This document shows, in pieces, positions 61,201 to 64,000 of a DNA stretch of 64,000 nucleotides. The notes beneath the pieces are model-generated. The model ran no database searches and was not told the origin of the DNA. It saw nothing but the letters and a program-made list of their open reading frames with translations. The stretch lies in NCBI GenBank assembly GCA_021292105.1, contig CM037857.1, positions 35,100,680 to 35,164,679 of the forward strand. Direction: 5' to 3'. The stretch's first letter is position 1, and the number at the start of each line of letters is the position of its first letter. The stretch is from Anadara kagoshimensis (lineage: Eukaryota; Mollusca; Bivalvia; Arcoida; Arcidae). A program made the translations under genes and the position numbers.

Positions 61201-61999
61201 TACCTTTGAAATTTATTGCTTTTTCTTTAGTTCTTCGATCTACATCAGCATTTGTAGTTGACACGGACGCTGGTAGTAAAAACATGAGCGTAATGCGAAT
61301 TTTAAGCTACTTTTACATGGACGGGCTTAGCTACATCGGGCAAAATTACACTGTTTTTCTGTGTTTTCCGTTTGAACATTTTATTTAGATTTTAAATTAT
61401 GTCCAAAAATTGAATTCCAACTTAAAGAATATTTATCTGGGAACAAAATGACACCAAGATCACGATGATCGGACACAAATTAAAAAAGTAATGTAGAGTT
61501 TTGTCGGAGCATCTACACTTGAAAGATCTGATTCGTTGTTCCCCTTTACTCTTTTTTATATACTTATCGGTAATTATGAAACTGGCCCCTGTGCTAAGGA
61601 AGAAGCAATTATGTTGTCAATTTCTATTCATTGGCAATTCAATTGCTTGTATATTAAGTAACACTTTGGGTAAATCCGGGGTAAAATTATCACTTATAGT
61701 GTACAGGTTTTAAAATTTAATATAAAATGAATAGGAATTGTACCTCCTCTTTCAATGAGATAATGTAAAATTGTTGAAAATCCCGCTTGTGTGGCATTCT
61801 GCAGTGGTGTTATGTAGTTCTGTGAAGCATAAAACAAACTTTTGTTGTATTCGGCGGCATCGGCTGACGCTCCATTTTCAACACAATATTTAACAGCTTC
61901 AAAATCACCATCCAATGCAGCGTCTACGAGCTGTTTTTCTAATTTTAACTCTTTTTGGATAATTTCACTGTTTCTCCGCTGGCGAACATTGTACGCCAT
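46519..61999 (-). CDS. Ankyrin repeat and SOCS box (ASB-like) protein
   Basis: Five coding exons on the minus strand: 61,999-61,744; 49,721-49,575; 48,943-48,716; 48,393-48,181; 47,006-46,519. They join in frame to 443 aa with GT-AG borders. ASB proteins are substrate adaptors of cullin-5/elongin-BC ubiquitin ligases. Seen: ankyrin repeats such as DVTALHMAAEKGHIECLHRL, GTTPLHLAAANNHIDCVTKL, EHGRTSLYIAAQ, GDTPLHECVKNGMLSCVQSL, GFSPLHIACRAG and GYRPLHYVC. A SOCS box fills residues 399-443 (PRSLQHYCRCVIRKSLG ... LPLPTTLKEYL). The start is MAYNVRQ at 61,999 (AAAATGG); the open frame above it has no ATG. All four introns are phase 1. Intron 1 is 12 kb of repeats. The exact ASB paralogue is not assignable by eye. 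Confidence 0.93.
47530..47715. mobile_element. Tigger-like MITE, copy 3
   Basis: CCTGTGAATAAAGACCATCT ... AACAGGTGGTCATTATATAG then AGGTGG; diverged copy in ASB intron 4. Confidence 0.5.
47767..47976 (+). mobile_element. MITE family B, copy 2
   Basis: Same element as 43,211-43,420, with better-kept inverted ends (AATTAACTTATCGCTGACCA / TTGGCCAACGATCCGTCAAT). The frame 47,844-48,158 falls on it and is not a gene. Confidence 0.8.
48181..48393 (-). CDS. ASB-like coding exon 4
   Basis: GDTPLHECVKNGMLSCVQSL to NTDVNIPEAL. Acceptor TTTCAG, donor GTAATG. Confidence 0.93.
48716..48943 (-). CDS. ASB-like coding exon 3
   Basis: AFPHPGGTTPLHLAAANNHI to DILSLPAKET; two ankyrin repeats. Acceptor TTACAG, donor GTATAA. 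Confidence 0.93.
49370..49530 (-). mobile_element. MITE family A, copy 3
   Basis: Reverse-strand copy: TTGGCTACTAAT and GAAATTCTTTCAAAAAGTAA blocks in ASB intron 2. Confidence 0.6.
49575..49721 (-). CDS. ASB-like coding exon 2
   Basis: ADVNARDRFDVTALHMAAEK to SKQGSYT. Acceptor TTTCAG, donor GTTTGT. Phase 1 at both ends. Confidence 0.92.
49845..50049 (+). pseudogene. LINE ORF carboxy-terminal fragment
   Basis: KRKRGRPKSTWRRMTEKD ... GWTSWNIAKTAVKDRQKWK ... LCTFWRG matches the carboxy end found after the RT of RTE/Jockey-type LINEs (GKRKRGRPK-TWRR ... DR--W). Only this 3' end remains, within ASB intron 1 and close to exon 2. It is a different clade from the LINE at 6-11.7 kb. Confidence 0.75.
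50050..51765. other. ASB intron 1, no feature recognised
   Basis: AT-rich intron sequence. I see no exon-like frame, RNA gene or clear repeat. Confidence 0.35.
52205..52239. repeat. (GA)n microsatellite
   Basis: About 17 GA units. Confidence 0.95.
53469..53650. repeat. Direct duplication, two ~91-bp units
   Basis: TTTAAAGTAATATTCGCTTT then GTCGGTT ... CATATGACACCTAACATATA then CTCGAACTGA, twice, differing at only a few positions. Confidence 0.92.
57905..59103. mobile_element. 1.2-kb insertion flanked by ~20-bp direct repeat
   Basis: The family sequence GTAGTTTCAAAARTAATTTA is present just before 57,905 and again at 59,105-59,125, while other copies in the cluster read through without the insert. 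The insert is less AT-rich than its surroundings. It has TATAAAAG (58,356, plus), TATAAATAG (58,751-58,759 read on minus) and a CGACTG...CAGTCG hairpin (58,766-58,790). On the minus strand it starts near TGTAACGTGGG and ends with AATAAA, which resembles a solo LTR, but a 20-bp target duplication does not fit an LTR element. Confidence 0.5.
60356..61593. mobile_element. hAT-like foldback element, ~490-bp inverted arms
   Basis: CACAGGGGCCAGTTTCATAA at the left end is the exact complement of the right end. The arms 60,356-60,860 and 61,100-61,593 stay highly similar. The 8-bp CTAAGGAA flanks both sides (60,348-60,355 and 61,594-61,601). 8-bp duplications and CAGGGGC-type ends fit the hAT superfamily. 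It is non-autonomous; the 60-codon frames inside the arms mirror each other and are not genes. Confidence 0.9.
61744..61999 (-). CDS. ASB-like coding exon 1
   Basis: Residues 1-85: MAYNVRQRRNSEI, then ankyrin-like LVDAALDGDFEAVKYCVENG and ITPLQNATQAGFSTILHYLI. Donor GTACAA at 61,743. Confidence 0.88.
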
Positions 62000-62219
62000 T
62001 TTGTACGGGCACCTGTCACTTCCGCCTTTTCGGGAGAGTATTTTATTCTGAACCACTTCGGAAACCAACAAAAATCAGGTTATATTTCAAAATACAAATC
62101 TGTTATCGTTCATTTTTAATTTAACAAATATTTTAGCACGGATTTTACTAATTTTTAAAATATACAGCTTAATTTGTACAAAATAAATAACGACACCTCC
62201 CTCTAACAAAAACTCTTCA
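62000..62219. promoter_or_regulatory. Putative bidirectional promoter
   Basis: 220 bp between the ASB-like ATG (minus) and a candidate ATG on plus at 62,220. GC is higher near the ASB start (CACTTCCGCC, TTCGGGAGAG). CACTTCCG and TTCGGAA resemble ETS-type sites. No TATA box is evident. Inferred from spacing only. Confidence 0.4.
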
Positions 62220-62228
62220 ATGCGGAAG
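62220..62228 (+). CDS. Candidate first coding exon (MRK) of downstream plus-strand gene
   Basis: ATGCGGAAG is followed at once by a consensus donor GTAAAT and joins in phase 0 to the exon at 63,381. It is tiny, so only a suggestion; another ATG at ~62,257 (MAGGSKTQTKYPDL) is an alternative. Confidence 0.3.
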
Positions 62229-62756
62229 GTAAATTATATCCAAGACAGGGACGTAATGGCGGGAGGCTCGAAAACACAAACAAAATATCCAGATTTGGTT
62301 AGATTGTTTAACATAATGTACAAGATATTTTAATGTTTTGTTACAGTTTCATGATAATTCGATTGTTCTTACACCTTGCTGTACACATGAAACTATAAAT
62401 GAGTCCGTATCTGGATGTTGAATTTTGTGAATAGTGTGACATATTTTTTTTTCAAAACAAAAGTTTTGTTTACTGTAGCCATTATCCCCAGATGCCAAAT
62501 TCTTTCTGACAGTTTTGTTATTTTTTCTTAATTATTGGTTAATCATACAAAATAAACAATTCATCATTTTAATTTTACATTAAATTTCTTGTTGTTTCCC
62601 TTTGAGTTTCAAAAGCAAAAAAAAAATCTTTTATTTCCGTTGTGCAAGCACCAAAATTTGGTTACTGGTTACTGCAATATATTGAACCAGATACAGATTT
62701 TCAATTTACATACTGGATACATTGTAATGTAAAGAAAACTCTTCATCTTTGTAATT

Positions 62757-63065
62757 AGTCCGACTAATCAGACCACTAAATCCCCATTTTAATTTTTGAC
62801 TTGTTGGAGGTTTGTGGTCTGACAGCTCACAAACCTCCAACAAGTCAAAAATTAAAATGGGGGTTTAGCTAGGTTTCCACAAATTTAAAATAATTAGTAG
62901 CCAAATTTCCTAAATTTGTGAAAATATAGTCCTTTTTAAAGTATTTTTCCACAAATTTGCTAAAATAGGTTACTTTTTGAAAGAATTCCTCAGAAATTAG
63001 TAGCCAATGGCGATTTTGGCTACCAGGAATGGAAACATAGGTTTAGTGGTCTGATTAGTCGGACT
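62757..63065. mobile_element. Nested inverted-repeat element holding MITE A copy 4
   Basis: AGTCCGACTAATCAGACCAC (62,757) is the exact complement of the right end (to 63,065). Just inside the left end is an ~86-bp hairpin (62,783-62,868) whose arms, CATTTTAATTTTTGACTTGT and its complement, pair almost perfectly. Family A sequence fills 62,872-63,040. Confidence 0.8.
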
Positions 63066-63099
63066 ACTTTGTAATGTAAACAAAACTCCTCAAAGATGG

Positions 63100-63285
63100 A
63101 GTTATGCAACAGGAAGGAGGAAACAAACATCACTGAATGGGTAATTAATTTGGTAATTAAACTCCAATCTGGTAATTCAAGGGATCCGAAACAATGCAGG
63201 GTTGGACCAAGGATTAACCCTTTGACATATGAAGTACTACAGGCGAGTGTTCTACCAACTGAGCTGCTCAATCTGCTACATTTCT
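63100..63285 (-). mobile_element. tRNA-derived SINE fragment
   Basis: On minus, GCAGCTCAGTTGGTAGAACA (A-box region, ~63,270) and AGGGTTAATCCTTGG (B-box-like, ~63,215) have tRNA spacing, then unrelated body sequence. It is not a functional tRNA, since the anticodon arm is not well formed. Confidence 0.55.
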
Positions 63286-63380
63286 CTCTTTATCCTTTGG
63301 TTTTCTAAAGTTTCCTAATGGGGATATTCAACCATTGCATTGATATACACATGTATATTGTATTTTTTATCTAATTTCAG

Positions 63381-63543
63381 AGATATCTTTTCATTAGAGG
63401 ATTGATAGCCTTAGAAAAATTCCAAAGAACAAGGCATTATTTGAAATCTGCTGCAGAATGTACATCTAAAGCTGTGGTGTCACTTGATATATGTGAACAT
63501 CCTGTCAAGTCGATTAAACAAGCAGGAACCCTTGAGGGTGTAG
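63381..63543 (+). CDS. Internal exon of an unidentified gene, helix-hairpin-helix-like end
   Basis: A 163-bp open exon with acceptor TAATTTCAG and donor GTAGCT, ending in phase 1. It codes RYLFIRGLIALEKFQRTRHY, then LKSAAECTSKAVVSLDICEH and PVKSIKQAGTLEGVG. The pattern A---L--CP-P(I/V)-S---A--L-GVG resembles the amino-terminal helix-hairpin-helix of MUS81 or family X DNA polymerases. That is only a resemblance and the gene is not identified. The window ends before the next clear exon. Confidence 0.5.
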
Positions 63544-63579
63544 GTAGCTCTATGTAATAAATTTTCAGTTTATTCAGGT

Positions 63580-63845
63580 TAAAAATTCACTGTGTCCAAG
63601 ATCCAGGACCTATTAATTATACATTAAGACCTTTGATATTTAACCTGTAAAAGTCCAATGGACCTGCAGTTTTTTACCAGAATAATATTGCTTTTTCTAT
63701 ATGATAAAATTATTGCACACAGACCATTCAAAGTTTATATGGGATTTTCAAAACTTTACTTTGGACCTTCTAAAAGTAAAGGCAAAAGATCTTGGACCTT
63801 CCATTACAAAACATAATTTTGAACCCATTATTTGGCTAGATGTTT
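63580..63845 (-). mobile_element. Dispersed repeat C, copy 2
   Basis: Reverse-strand copy of 44,700-44,960: GGACCTTCCATTACAAAACA then TAATTTTGAACCC, GTCCAATGGACCTGCAG, and a CCAGGACCT end. Confidence 0.65.
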
Positions 63846-64000
63846 CAGAATATTGTCCAAGTGGTAATTCATGATTATTGTTGTTGTTATAGCTGAAAAA
63901 ATGCCTATTAAGGTTTTTAAATAAAACCATATATGTATGAAATTATATGATTTTACAGATTAATTGTTTTGATGGGTTAGATGTGCAGGCAAACTGCACT

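Larger units (their letters stand above)
53955..61690. repeat. Cluster of direct and inverted copies of one repeat family, ASB intron 1
   Basis: The end ACCCCGGATTTACCCAAAGT (or CCCCAGATTTACCCAAAGGG) followed by TTACTTAATATACAA and GCCAATGAATAGAAATTGAC starts copies at about 53,957, 54,680 and 56,475 (forward), and closes copies at about 55,731, 59,340 and 61,683 (reverse). A second block (GATGCTGCATACTGGTCTGC, ATACACATGCACTGAATTAA) recurs with each, and a third (CCTGCAATCATCNCCACTCC) at 55,910 and 56,843. 54,680-55,735 is a ~1.05-kb palindrome. No transposase was seen. Confidence 0.8.

Noticed and set aside
61206..61388. 60-codon frame repeated in mirror image at 60,574-60,756
   Set aside because: Both lie in the inverted arms of the hAT-like element and simply mirror each other.
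61694..62071. 125-residue start of the ASB-like protein with 24 extra residues
   Set aside because: The upstream start codon is TTG, not ATG; the first ATG at 61,999 has a good context.
63215..63285. Possible tRNA gene on minus strand
   Set aside because: A and B boxes are present, but the acceptor and anticodon arms do not pair properly; SINE head instead.

Overview
This is animal nuclear DNA, most likely from a bivalve or related mollusc. Evidence: spliced GT-AG genes with conserved metazoan products, AT-rich repeat-filled introns, and a dispersed repeat (22,290-23,955) with the TTAGCTCACCTGAGC / GGTGAGCG...GGGCCTCTTGTT ends and GGTCAAGGTCA body I associate with bivalve genomes. No CRISPR, operon or rRNA was seen, and no intact tRNA gene. 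Everything is read by eye; no search was run.

Three complete protein genes are supported. (1) 19,122-20,288, minus: an uninterrupted 388-codon beta-1,3-galactosyltransferase-like (GT31) gene. (2) 29,549-35,882, plus: CHMP3/VPS24 of ESCRT-III in six coding exons (216 aa). (3) 46,519-61,999, minus: an ankyrin-repeat SOCS-box (ASB-like) protein in five coding exons (443 aa), every intron phase 1, with a 12-kb first intron packed with repeats. A fourth gene probably starts on the plus strand just beyond the ASB start; one exon (63,381-63,543) with a helix-hairpin-helix-like end is visible, so 61,999-62,220 may be a bidirectional promoter.

Region by region: 0.5-15.7 kb is a nest of elements. A foldback-type structure has inverted arms at 3,577-4,925 and 13,080-14,152 built from ~365-bp units. 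Inside it lies a LINE (L1/Tx1-like endonuclease and reverse transcriptase, poly(A) at 11,747) bracketed by a 15-bp direct repeat. Surprisingly, that repeat also encloses a 174-codon ORF with an IMPACT/UPF0029-type domain. Fragments of a Penelope-like YIDD reverse transcriptase and its hairpin-bearing 3' tail recur seven times. 15.8-18.2 kb holds a broken gag-like region and a pogo/Tigger transposase pseudogene; 18.3-18.9 kb is a satellite with a short-long-long pattern. 21.5-25.4 kb is a second foldback structure, and 25.4-27.7 kb a minus-strand DIRS-type pol fragment (tyrosine recombinase and RNase H).

29-46 kb is CHMP3 and its 3' side with many MITE-like inverted repeats and tRNA-derived SINEs. 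46-62 kb is the ASB gene; its first intron carries mirrored copies of one repeat family, a hAT-like foldback element with a perfect 8-bp target duplication and an empty-site paralogue nearby, and a 1.2-kb insertion. The host genes are otherwise unrelated (Golgi glycosylation, ESCRT-III membrane scission, cullin-5 ubiquitin ligase adaptor). The strongest candidate for something undescribed is the LINE with an IMPACT-domain ORF.
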